Assembly: GCA_964459495.1 (NCBI GenBank)
Contig: CAYWNK010000068.1
Location: 1 to 23,778 of the forward strand
DNA length: 23,778 nt
Direction: 5' to 3'
Source: CAYWNK01 sp964459495
Lineage (GTDB): Bacteria; Planctomycetota; UBA1135; GCA-002686595
A program made the position numbers and the translations under genes. Shown in pieces: positions 15,512 through 22,878 of the stretch. The notes under the pieces were generated by a model. It was not told the DNA's origin. It saw nothing but the letters and a program-made list of their open reading frames with translations, and searched no databases. How positions within the stretch are numbered: the stretch's first letter is position 1; each line of letters opens with the position of its first letter.

Positions 15512-18419
15512 GGGTGGCGCGGGTGAGAACGCATCCTACCCCCCTGACCCCTCCCCTGAGCAAGCCGAGCGCTTTGCGCTGGTGGCTTCGTGGTTCGAAC
15601 GGACCCGGCAGGTTCCGGAATCGGATCGCAAGGCCCTGTTGGACGAAGCGGAGCTGCGACACCCCGGGCTGCGCGCGGAAATACTCGGGCTGCTTGCCAT
15701 GGATGCTGCGGAGGGCGGCCCCCTGGCCGCCGGCGCGAGCGCGTTGGATTCCAGCCAGGCGCTGAAGGCGCTTGCAACCGAATCCGGCCACGTCCCGCTT
15801 CCCACGGTGGGCCGCCCCAGCAGCATCGGGCCCTACGAAGTCCTTTCCGACCTCGGCGCGGGCGGCATGGGCCGGGTCTACTTGGCTCGCCGGGCAGACG
15901 CCGACTTCGACAAACGCGTTGCGATCAAGGTGCTCCGGCCCGGCATGGACGACGTAGGGCTCCTGGCCCGGTTCCGATCGGAACGCCGCATCCTAGCCCA
16001 GCTCGATCACCCCTACGTGGCTGCCCTACTCGACGGGGGAGCCACAGAGCAGGGCCTCCCCTACCTCGTGATGGAGTACATCGAGGGCAGCACTCTCGTG
16101 GACTACGTGCAGGCCACCGAGCTTTCGATCCCACAGAGGATCGCACTCTTCCGCAAGGTTGGAGAAGCGGTGGCGGCCCTGCATCGCAGCCTCATCGTCC
16201 ACCGCGATCTCAAGCCCAGCAACATCCTCGTCACCGCGGACGGGACGCCGAAGCTGCTCGACTTCGGAATCGCCAAGATCCTCGACTCCCACGACTCGGA
16301 CCCCACCGCCGTGCACACCCAAACCGGCATGGTTCTTTACACGCCGGAGTACGGCAGCCCAGAGCAGAGCCAGGGTCGACCGATCACCACGGCGAGCGAC
16401 GTCTACTCCCTCGGAGTTCTGCTGTTCGAAGTACTCACCGGCCAGCGCCCCTACTCCTTCGCTCAGCGCACGCCATCGGAGTTCGTCCGCGTGCTGTCCG
16501 AGGAGCAGCCCCCGACCATGAGCAGCGTGGCCCCGGAACGGGCGCGGCTTCTTGCGGGCGACCTCGACACGATCGTGGCCATGGCCCTGCGCAAGGAGCC
16601 CGAACGCCGCTATGGCTCGGTGGCACTCCTGCTCGAGGACCTCGATCGCTTCACCAAGGGCCTGCCCGTGCGCGCCCGCAAGGACACGTTCCGCTACCGC
16701 AGCGGAAAATTCCTGCGCCGGCGCTTTGGTTGGGTGGCGGCCGCCGTGATATTCACCGGCATGCTGGCGGGCTTCGCGGTGTCGATGGGCCTGCTGGCTG
16801 GCCGCATGTCACGCCAACGCGACCTCGCCGAAGTGCGGGCGGAGGTAGCCGGAGAGGTCAGCAGCTTCCTCGTCGATCTGTTTCGGGTCTCCGCTCCCGA
16901 CGAGGCCGTCGGCGAACAGATCAGCGCCCGCAGCCTGCTGGACAGGGGCGCGAACCAGATCCGCTACGACGTCCGTAAGGACCCGCGCGTTAGAGCCAGC
17001 CTGATGGACGCCATGGGACGGGCGTACCTCGCCCTGGGGAATACACCCGAGGCCAGCGATCTGCTCGGCCAAGCTGAGGGCCTGTTCAAAGGTGAGGCCC
17101 AGCACGCTGGAAAGCACGCCTCCATTCTCGCTCACCTCGGCAGCGTTCGCTTTCTGGAGGGCAACAACACCGAAGCTGAGTCGATGCTACGCGAGGCCGT
17201 CACGACGCTCACCTCGCTCCCTCCCCTGAACCAGCGGGACGAAGCCCAGGCACGCCTCCGGCTCGCCGACCTGCTCCAGGAGCTCGGACGCTTCGATGAG
17301 TCCCTCGAGATGGCTCGCAGTGGACAGGCGGTCCTTGAGAAGCTTGCCCCGGAACCCGATCGGCACCTCGTCCAGTCCTGGATCAGCGTCGCGCAAAAGC
17401 ACGAGGCCGCCGGCGACCTGGAAGAAGCCGAGGCGATCCTCAATCGGGCAAGGGCCACGCAGGCGGAGATCTTCGTCGGCGACCACCCGGATCAAGCCTC
17501 GACCCTGAGAGCTTTGGCCCTTGTCTACCGCCAGCAGGATCGCTTCGAGGAGGGGGTCCAGGCGATCCGCGAAGCGCTGCGCATCGACCGCTCGATCCTG
17601 GGTGAGGATCACCCCAATATCGACGACCACCTCTTTTCCTTGGCTGGCCTGCACAAGGAGGCCGGCGAACTGCGTGAAGCTCTGGAGATCTACCGTGGCA
17701 TCCTTGAACGGGATCGAGAGCGCTTCGGCGACCACAACTACGTCGCTCTCGACATGGGCAACATCGCCGGCATTCTGAGCTGGCTTGGTGAGTTTGAAGA
17801 GGCAGAACAGCTGTACAGCGCTGCGCTCGACCTCCAAAAGAGGATTCTCCCCGCGGGGCACCACGAGATCGCGACGACCCTCTCGAACTACGGGAATATG
17901 CTGCGCCAGCGGAAGCGGTATGCCGAGGCTGTTCCTTACCTGGAAGAGGCACTCGCGATCCGCAAGAAGGCGCTGCCCGCCGACCACCCCACGGTTTGGA
18001 CCAGCCTGAATATGTTGGCGATCTCCTACATGGATCAAGGCCGGCTCGAGGAGTCCCTCCAGCTCGCCCAGGAAGTGCTGGCCGGACGCCAAGCCAAACT
18101 AGGAGATCACACCCAGGTCGCCAGCAGCCTGCTCACGGTCGGCGCAACCCTGCGCAAGCTTGGCCGTATGGAGGATGCCGAGGACCACCTGCGGCGCTCG
18201 CTGGCGATGTACCGTGGCGCCCTGTCGGACGACCACCTCGACGTCGCCCGTGTCCAGCATCACCTCGGCCGGCTGCTGGCAAGCATGGGCCGCACGGATG
18301 AGGCGCTGGTGGAGCTGAGGGCTGCGCTGGAGACGCGCAGCGCCAACCTGCGACCCGACCATCCAGACGTCCTAAAGGCTGCTAGCGACCTAGCGAAGGC
18401 CCAGACCAACGGGGGCTAA
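15510..18419 (+). CDS. Membrane Ser/Thr protein kinase with TPR tail
   Basis: A 969-residue protein. Residues about 109-382 are a Hanks-type kinase with every key motif: GAGGMGRVY glycine loop (116-124), K140, HRDLKPSN with catalytic D233, DFGIAK (251-256) and GSPEQ in the activation segment. A single membrane segment lies at about 408-430, flanked by basic residues (KFLRRRFG), so the kinase is cytoplasmic and the rest is outside. Residues about 480-960 carry a long run of 42-residue TPR units of kinesin-light-chain type (with HPD/HPN linkers), probably for protein binding. Residues 1-100 are the short helical region usual in this planctomycete-type family. The divergent ECF sigma factor is the likely target or partner. 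An earlier start at 15336 would add 58 residues antisense to the sigma gene and is rejected. Confidence 0.95.
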   Translation: MGGAGENASYPPDPSPEQAERFALVASWFERTRQVPESDRKALLDEAELRHPGLRAEILGLLAMDAAEGGPLAAGASALDSSQALKALATESGHVPLPTVGRPSSIGPYEVLSDLGAGGMGRVYLARRADADFDKRVAIKVLRPGMDDVGLLARFRSERRILAQLDHPYVAALLDGGATEQGLPYLVMEYIEGSTLVDYVQATELSIPQRIALFRKVGEAVAALHRSLIVHRDLKPSNILVTADGTPKLLDFGIAKILDSHDSDPTAVHTQTGMVLYTPEYGSPEQSQGRPITTASDVYSLGVLLFEVLTGQRPYSFAQRTPSEFVRVLSEEQPPTMSSVAPERARLLAGDLDTIVAMALRKEPERRYGSVALLLEDLDRFTKGLPVRARKDTFRYRSGKFLRRRFGWVAAAVIFTGMLAGFAVSMGLLAGRMSRQRDLAEVRAEVAGEVSSFLVDLFRVSAPDEAVGEQISARSLLDRGANQIRYDVRKDPRVRASLMDAMGRAYLALGNTPEASDLLGQAEGLFKGEAQHAGKHASILAHLGSVRFLEGNNTEAESMLREAVTTLTSLPPLNQRDEAQARLRLADLLQELGRFDESLEMARSGQAVLEKLAPEPDRHLVQSWISVAQKHEAAGDLEEAEAILNRARATQAEIFVGDHPDQASTLRALALVYRQQDRFEEGVQAIREALRIDRSILGEDHPNIDDHLFSLAGLHKEAGELREALEIYRGILERDRERFGDHNYVALDMGNIAGILSWLGEFEEAEQLYSAALDLQKRILPAGHHEIATTLSNYGNMLRQRKRYAEAVPYLEEALAIRKKALPADHPTVWTSLNMLAISYMDQGRLEESLQLAQEVLAGRQAKLGDHTQVASSLLTVGATLRKLGRMEDAEDHLRRSLAMYRGALSDDHLDVARVQHHLGRLLASMGRTDEALVELRAALETRSANLRPDHPDVLKAASDLAKAQTNGG
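15533..15563 (-). promoter_or_regulatory. Weak candidate promoter for the sigma gene, inside the kinase ORF
   Basis: On the minus strand, TTGCTC (15563-15558) and TAGGAT (15538-15533) are separated by 19 nt. TAGGAT ends 21 nt before the sigma ATG. The boxes fall within kinase codons 8-18, as any close promoter must because the two start codons overlap. The spacing is one or two bases longer than ideal. Confidence 0.25.
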
Positions 18420-18475
18420 GCGATGCGGTTCGCTCGCTTCCAAGGCAATCCCGACAGCCCGGAGAACGCTTCCCC

Positions 18476-20050
18476 TCAGGCTAGGGATGAATCCCGGTTG
18501 CCCTCCAGCACCTCGGCAACTTTCGCCACCAGAGCGCGCGGCTGGAATGGTTTTTGAATAAAGCCCGCGAGGCCCCGCCCCGCTAAACGGCGCACGATCT
18601 CTTGCTCGTTGTAGCCGCTCATCATCACGATCCGCAGGTCAGGATCGTGCAAGCGAAGCCGCCGGCACGTTTCCTCCCCGTTCATGTGCGGCATGGTCAT
18701 GTCGAGCAGGACCAGCTGAACCTCGGAGCGGTGGGTGGAATAGAGCGAGAGGCCCTCGCGTCCGTCCGCGGCAAGCAGGACATCGAATCCCGCCCTCTCA
18801 AGAATGCGCCGGGCCACGTTGCGCGCGGATTCGTTGTCGTCCACGACTAGGATTTGGCCCGCCCGCACCGAAGCGACGGGTGGTGCTTCCTCGGAATCGG
18901 GCTGGGCGGAAGTCAGCGGTAGGAGCACCTTGAAGCTCGTGCCTTGGCCGGGCTCGCTGTACACGCGGTAGGCGCCTTCGTGACCGCGAGCGATCCCGAG
19001 GCAAGCTGCGAGACCGAGCCCACGGCCGGTGAACTTGGTCGAGAAGAACGGGTCGAAGATCCGCGCCCGTGTGCTCGCATCCATTCCGATGCCGGTGTCT
19101 GTCACCTCGAGGAACACGTAGCTACCCGGCCGAAGCTCCTGGTTGTATTCGAGAGCTTTGGCGTAGTTCCCGTCCACCACCGTTCTCCCCGTCGTAACGG
19201 TGATGGTCCCGCGCCCGCCCTCCAAAGCCTCGGACGCGTTGGACACAAGGTTCATCAGCGTTTGCTGAATCTGGGTGGCGTCCACCCGCACCGGTAGGGG
19301 CTCCGAGCTCAGGTCGAAGCGAAATGCAGCGTTCGCAGAAGCGCTGGCTTGAAGCAAGCCCTGGGTTTCCTGGACGAGGCCCGAGAGGTCCAACACCTCG
19401 ACGGAGAACCGTCCCTTGCCCGCGTAGGCGAGCATCTGCCTCGTGAGGTCCGCGGCCAACAGTGCCGAGCGCTCGATCTCCCCAACCAGGGGAGTGAGTT
19501 CGGAGGACCGGGGCAACTCCGCCAAGATCATGCTGGCGTTGCCGAGGATCCCCACAAGCAGATTGTTGAAGTCGTGGGCAACACCACCGGCCATCACCTC
19601 CAGACTCTCCAAGCGCTGAACCTTGAGCAGGTGCTTCTCCAGCCGATCCCTTTCGTCGCGCGCCCGCTTTCGCTCGATCGCGAAGTTCAGGGCACGGAGC
19701 AGCAGGCTGCCGTGGCTCGTCTCGCCCTTCAGGAGGTAGTCCTCTACCCCACGACGCAGGGCATTGGCGATCGACTCGTCGTTCTCATTGCCGGTGAGGA
19801 CGACCAGCGGGAGGTCCGGCCGATTCGCTCGAAAGCGGTCGATCGCCTCGGTGCCGCTCGCGTCCGGCAGGGACAAATCGATCAGCGCAACGTCAAAGGA
19901 GCCGTCATCTGTTTCGGCGAGTCCCTCTTGCAGGTTGCTGCGTGTGACGACGCACTTTGCCTGCACGCCAGCATCCACCAGCAGGCGCTGCACGAGAAAG
20001 GCGTCATTCGGGTCATCCTCGACCAGCAAAATGTTGAGTCCAGTGGTCAT
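18476..20050 (-). CDS. Hybrid histidine kinase, REC-HisKA-HATPase-REC
   Basis: A 524-residue soluble signalling protein. The first receiver domain (about 5-120) has acidic EDD (11-13), phospho-acceptor D58 and K108. A coiled-coil linker (125-148) leads to HisKA with the phospho-His in GGVAHDFNN (H159). The ATPase shows N271 in NLVSNASEAL, DTGIGMD (318-324) and GRGLGLA (342-348). The second receiver (about 398-515) has DD (404-405), D450 and K500 followed by Pro. There is no PAS, GAF or membrane sensor, so input must come through phosphorylation of the first receiver. Its ATG overlaps the stop of the upstream histidine kinase in ATGA (20047-20050), which points to co-translation and a shared pathway. 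It converges with the Ser/Thr kinase gene across 56 nt. Confidence 0.96.
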   Translation of the reverse strand: MTTGLNILLVEDDPNDAFLVQRLLVDAGVQAKCVVTRSNLQEGLAETDDGSFDVALIDLSLPDASGTEAIDRFRANRPDLPLVVLTGNENDESIANALRRGVEDYLLKGETSHGSLLLRALNFAIERKRARDERDRLEKHLLKVQRLESLEVMAGGVAHDFNNLLVGILGNASMILAELPRSSELTPLVGEIERSALLAADLTRQMLAYAGKGRFSVEVLDLSGLVQETQGLLQASASANAAFRFDLSSEPLPVRVDATQIQQTLMNLVSNASEALEGGRGTITVTTGRTVVDGNYAKALEYNQELRPGSYVFLEVTDTGIGMDASTRARIFDPFFSTKFTGRGLGLAACLGIARGHEGAYRVYSEPGQGTSFKVLLPLTSAQPDSEEAPPVASVRAGQILVVDDNESARNVARRILERAGFDVLLAADGREGLSLYSTHRSEVQLVLLDMTMPHMNGEETCRRLRLHDPDLRIVMMSGYNEQEIVRRLAGRGLAGFIQKPFQPRALVAKVAEVLEGNRDSSLA

Positions 20051-20760
20051 TGAGTCGGGTCCATCAAAAGAGAAAAACGAATACTGATCCCATCCTCGCC
20101 ATCGGCCCTGTCGCCGATCTCGAGCTGTCCCCCATGGGCTTCGGCCACGCAGCGCGCTATCGAGAGGCCAGCGCCAACGCCAGGCGAATCACTTGAGAGC
20201 TTCCAAAACAGCTTGGTCGCCCGGTCGCGATACTTGGGCGCTAAGCCCACTCCGTTGTCGGAGACCACGATCTCGCAGCGCCCTCCGCCGACTTTGCTTT
20301 CGACACGCACGATGCTGTCGCGATCGGAATCGATATAGGTGGAAGAGTTGTCCAGAAGGGCAGCCAGCAGGAGCTGCATTTGGCTACCGGAAGCCAGCAC
20401 GCGGGGAAAATTCTCCTCCCAGCGCATGTGCCCCGAGCCCCGTTCGGTGCGAAAGCGCCAGCGTTCCTGAGCTTCTTCCAACACCTGCCCCAGGTCGAGG
20501 GGCTCGAGATCTGGCTCAGCGCTGAGGAGCTCACAGTACTTGCCCATCGCAGCAACCATCAGGTCCAAGCGGCCGACGGCTCCGTTGAGGAGCGATGCGC
20601 ACTTCTCTTGATCGGCGGAAAGGTTGTCCCCAAGGGAGCGTGCCAACAGGCCTGCGAAGCTGCTCACATGGCGGACCGGCGCGCCGAGGTCGTGCCGGAG
20701 TGCATTCCCCAGCTCTCCAAACGCCGATCGTGTGCAGGGGTCGAGGTTACGCTTTGCCAT
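20047..20760 (-). CDS. Sensorless soluble histidine kinase
   Basis: A 237-residue protein made only of a dimerisation/phospho-acceptor domain and an ATPase. The H-box LRHDLGAPVRHV (H23) resembles the phytochrome-type HisKA (HDLxxPLR). The ATPase has N138 in LLDNSSTY, SDNGVGLAP (G1, D168) and GVGAGLSIA (G2, 194-202). There is no signal peptide, membrane segment or PAS/GAF domain, so the signal must be supplied by another protein. It is first in the operon with the hybrid kinase (4-nt overlap) and diverges from the single-domain response regulator. The start has no Shine-Dalgarno. An upstream minus-strand ATG near 20786 is out of frame. Confidence 0.93.
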   Translation of the reverse strand: MAKRNLDPCTRSAFGELGNALRHDLGAPVRHVSSFAGLLARSLGDNLSADQEKCASLLNGAVGRLDLMVAAMGKYCELLSAEPDLEPLDLGQVLEEAQERWRFRTERGSGHMRWEENFPRVLASGSQMQLLLAALLDNSSTYIDSDRDSIVRVESKVGGGRCEIVVSDNGVGLAPKYRDRATKLFWKLSSDSPGVGAGLSIARCVAEAHGGQLEIGDRADGEDGISIRFSLLMDPTQ

Positions 20761-20838
20761 GAATCGGGTTCGAGGGGCTTTGTCATCGATCGAGCACGAA
20801 GAACCGCTGCCCGAATTCGCCGCTCAACTTCTCTCTGC

Positions 20839-20868
20839 ACAGTATCGAAAAGCCCATTCAAATTTGAA
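20839..20868 (-). promoter_or_regulatory. Candidate promoter of the histidine kinase operon, overlapping a palindrome
   Basis: On the minus strand, TTCAAA (20868-20863) and TACTGT (20844-20839) are spaced 18 nt apart, about 79 nt before the kinase ATG. The -35 box is one half of the perfect 12-bp palindrome TTCAAATTTGAA (20857-20868). A regulator bound there would cover the promoter. The direct repeat GCACAGT occurs at 20837-20843 and 20869-20875. Confidence 0.4.
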
Positions 20869-21058
20869 GCACAGTTGAGAAGACCGGGGGGGTTACAGCC
20901 CTGCAACCCCATTGGAGCCACCCGCCAGGGTCCAAGCGCTGAGAGCGCCGGAACCAGGCAAGCGCGTCTCGAACACCCAGTCGAGCCCGAGACTACGATA
21001 CGGACCGAGGCTCGGGCACTCGCCACGCAGCATCCCCCATCAAGGATCCATCCTCTCC

Positions 21059-21481
21059 ATGCCTGCCATGCCCCATGTACTGATCGTCGACGACAATGAA
21101 GGGGATCGCTACATCCTCAGCCGCCTGCTAGCCAAGACCGGTGAGTATAGCTCGGTCGCCGAGGTGATCGACGGCCAGGAAGCACTGGAGTACATGGATC
21201 CGCAGGGCTCCTCCAAGACCGCCCCTGATCTCATCTTTCTCGACGTCAACATGCCGCGCGTGGACGGCTTCGAGTTCTTGGAACGATTCGAGCTCCAGCG
21301 CTCGCGTCCGGGGGCCCCGGACACAGGCGTCATTTTGCTCGTCTCGCCGCACGACCCGCGCGGCCACCGCGAGCGAGCGCTCCAATTCTCATCCGTCGTT
21401 GGATTCGTCACCAAGATGCCGACCAACAGCGCTGACCTGCTGCGGCAAATCGGCCTGGGGCTTAGCGCGGATCCGAGCTAG
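21059..21481 (+). CDS. Single-domain response regulator (CheY/Rcp1-like)
   Basis: A 140-residue receiver domain with no output domain. The acidic pocket is D11-D12 in VDDNEGD, the phospho-acceptor is D62 in IFLDVNMPRVDG, the switch residue is S96 and the conserved Lys is K119. After the Lys there is Met-Pro instead of the usual Pro, a minor departure. EGDRYILSRLL and the overall pattern match the Rcp1-type regulators that partner phytochrome-like kinases. It is divergent from the histidine kinase operon and probably exchanges phosphate with it. ATG 21059 is chosen; a second in-frame ATG at 21068 is also possible. The open frame to 20912 adds only low-complexity sequence. Confidence 0.92.
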   Translation: MPAMPHVLIVDDNEGDRYILSRLLAKTGEYSSVAEVIDGQEALEYMDPQGSSKTAPDLIFLDVNMPRVDGFEFLERFELQRSRPGAPDTGVILLVSPHDPRGHRERALQFSSVVGFVTKMPTNSADLLRQIGLGLSADPS

Positions 21482-21515
21482 CCCAGATCTTGGGCGAGGG
21501 TTCGGAGCCGGCCGG

Positions 21516-22748
21516 CTACTCGGTGCCGTCGCGCCCACGGGGAGTCGGCTTGTTGAGCAGGCTTGCCGGCAACACCGCCCCCTTGCCGAACTTTCTGCGC
21601 AGCTTGTCGAGGCTGGCCGTCGCGTCCTTCAGCTTCTCGTTCGACTCGAGCCACTGACTGCGGCCGGACTCGGGCGCGGCGGCGAAGAGGCTCGTCTGCA
21701 CAGGCTTGCGCACGTCCTCGAGCTTGGTCACCTGCACGCCGAGCAGACGCAGCGGCCCGGGGTCGATGCGTCCGAGGAGCTCAGCCGCCACGGCGAAGAT
21801 TCTGGGGCCCAGGTTGGTGGGCAGATCGAGCGTCTTGGTGCGAGTCACCGTTCGAAAGTCCGAATAGCGCGCTTTCAGGGTGACCGTACGCCCGCGCAGC
21901 CCGCGGTCGCGGAGCACAAAGGCCACCTCCTCGCAAAACGACAGCAATAGCGTACGCAGCTCGGCGCGATCGGAAATGTCCTCGGCAAAGGTGCGCTCCA
22001 AGCCGTGGGACTTTTCCTCACGGCGCGGAGTCACGCGCCGCGGATCGATGCCCCGCGCCAGATCGTGGATCCACAGGCCCGACGACCCGAAGCGCTTGGC
22101 CACGTCCCTGCGCTCAAGGTCGGCAAGATCCGCGACGGTCAGAACCCCGAGGGCCTCCAGCCGTTTCGCCGTTCGCGGCCCGACCCCGAAAATTTTCGAG
22201 ACGGGGAGAGGATCGAGGACGCTGCGGATCTCATCGGGCTCGATCACCCGAAATCCATCGGGCTTGTCGAGATCGGACGCGAGCTTGGCTAGGAACTTGG
22301 TCGACGCGACCCCAACGCTGGCCACAAGCGCAGTTTCCCGCAGGATGTCCGCCTTGATGCGCCTGCCGATCTCGACCGCGTCCCCGAAGAGTCGCTCCGA
22401 GGCCTCCACGTCCAGGAAGGCTTCGTCGAGGGAGAGCGGCTCCACGAGGGGGGTGTAGCGCCGGAAGATCGCCATCACCTCAGCGCTCACCGCTGTGTAC
22501 TTGTCGAAGTCTGGCGGCAAGAGCACCAGGTCTGGGCATTGGCGGCGTGCCTGGGCGGTGGGCATCGCCGAATGGACCCCGTACTTGCGTGCCTCGTAGC
22601 TGGCCGCACTGATCACCCCCCGGGAGGAAGCCGGCCCCCCCACGCAGACCGGCAACCCGTCCAGGGAAGGGTTGTCCCGGATCTCCACGGAGGCGTAGAA
22701 CGCATCCATGTCCACATGGAGGATCGTCGCGCGGGGTCCGGAGGGCAT
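21516..22748 (-). CDS. dinB: DNA polymerase IV (Y family)
   Basis: A 410-residue translesion polymerase; the length is slightly above the 350-residue E. coli form but usual for GC-rich bacteria. The catalytic acids are D13 in HVDMDAFYASVE and D108-E109 in LSLDEAFLDV; Y18 is the likely steric gate. SYEARKYGVHSAMP and KFLAKLASDLDKPDG are family signatures. The helix-hairpin-helix region (VSKIFGVGPRTAKRLEALGV) and the little finger domain follow. The frame is open to 22973, overlapping the divergent ketoacyl synthase; ATG 22748 fits the family N-terminus. No LexA-like CTGT-N8-ACAG box is visible upstream, so SOS control cannot be claimed. It converges with the response regulator across only 34 nt. 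Confidence 0.96.
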   Translation of the reverse strand: MPSGPRATILHVDMDAFYASVEIRDNPSLDGLPVCVGGPASSRGVISAASYEARKYGVHSAMPTAQARRQCPDLVLLPPDFDKYTAVSAEVMAIFRRYTPLVEPLSLDEAFLDVEASERLFGDAVEIGRRIKADILRETALVASVGVASTKFLAKLASDLDKPDGFRVIEPDEIRSVLDPLPVSKIFGVGPRTAKRLEALGVLTVADLADLERRDVAKRFGSSGLWIHDLARGIDPRRVTPRREEKSHGLERTFAEDISDRAELRTLLLSFCEEVAFVLRDRGLRGRTVTLKARYSDFRTVTRTKTLDLPTNLGPRIFAVAAELLGRIDPGPLRLLGVQVTKLEDVRKPVQTSLFAAAPESGRSQWLESNEKLKDATASLDKLRRKFGKGAVLPASLLNKPTPRGRDGTE

Positions 22749-22838
22749 TGCCCCTAGATGGTAGCTCTGCGGGGCAGGGAGCAGCGGCGCGCATTGCAGC
22801 GGAGCACCCAGGCCCCTAGGCTCTTTCGCCCCACCGCG

Positions 22839-22864
22839 CCCTCGGCTTCCCTGAGGGCCGAGGG
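22839..22864. other. Inverted repeat ahead of the OleA-like gene
   Basis: The 8-bp arms CCCTCGGC (22839-22846) and GCCGAGGG (22857-22864) surround a 10-nt loop, 14 nt before the ATG at 22879. It lies in the divergent gap with dinB, so it could be an operator or an RNA hairpin over the ribosome entry site. Confidence 0.35.
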
Positions 22865-22878
22865 ACCCCGAGCTGCCC

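Noticed and set aside
20664..21026. A 120-codon minus-strand frame across the relay control region
   Set aside because: It overlaps the histidine kinase gene in another frame, has no family resemblance and covers the AT-rich promoter island.
21481..21517. Small inverted repeats between the response regulator and dinB (GCCCA/TGGGC and AGCCGGCCGGCT)
   Set aside because: The arms are short, there is no T-run and one overlaps the dinB stop; they are too weak to call a terminator.
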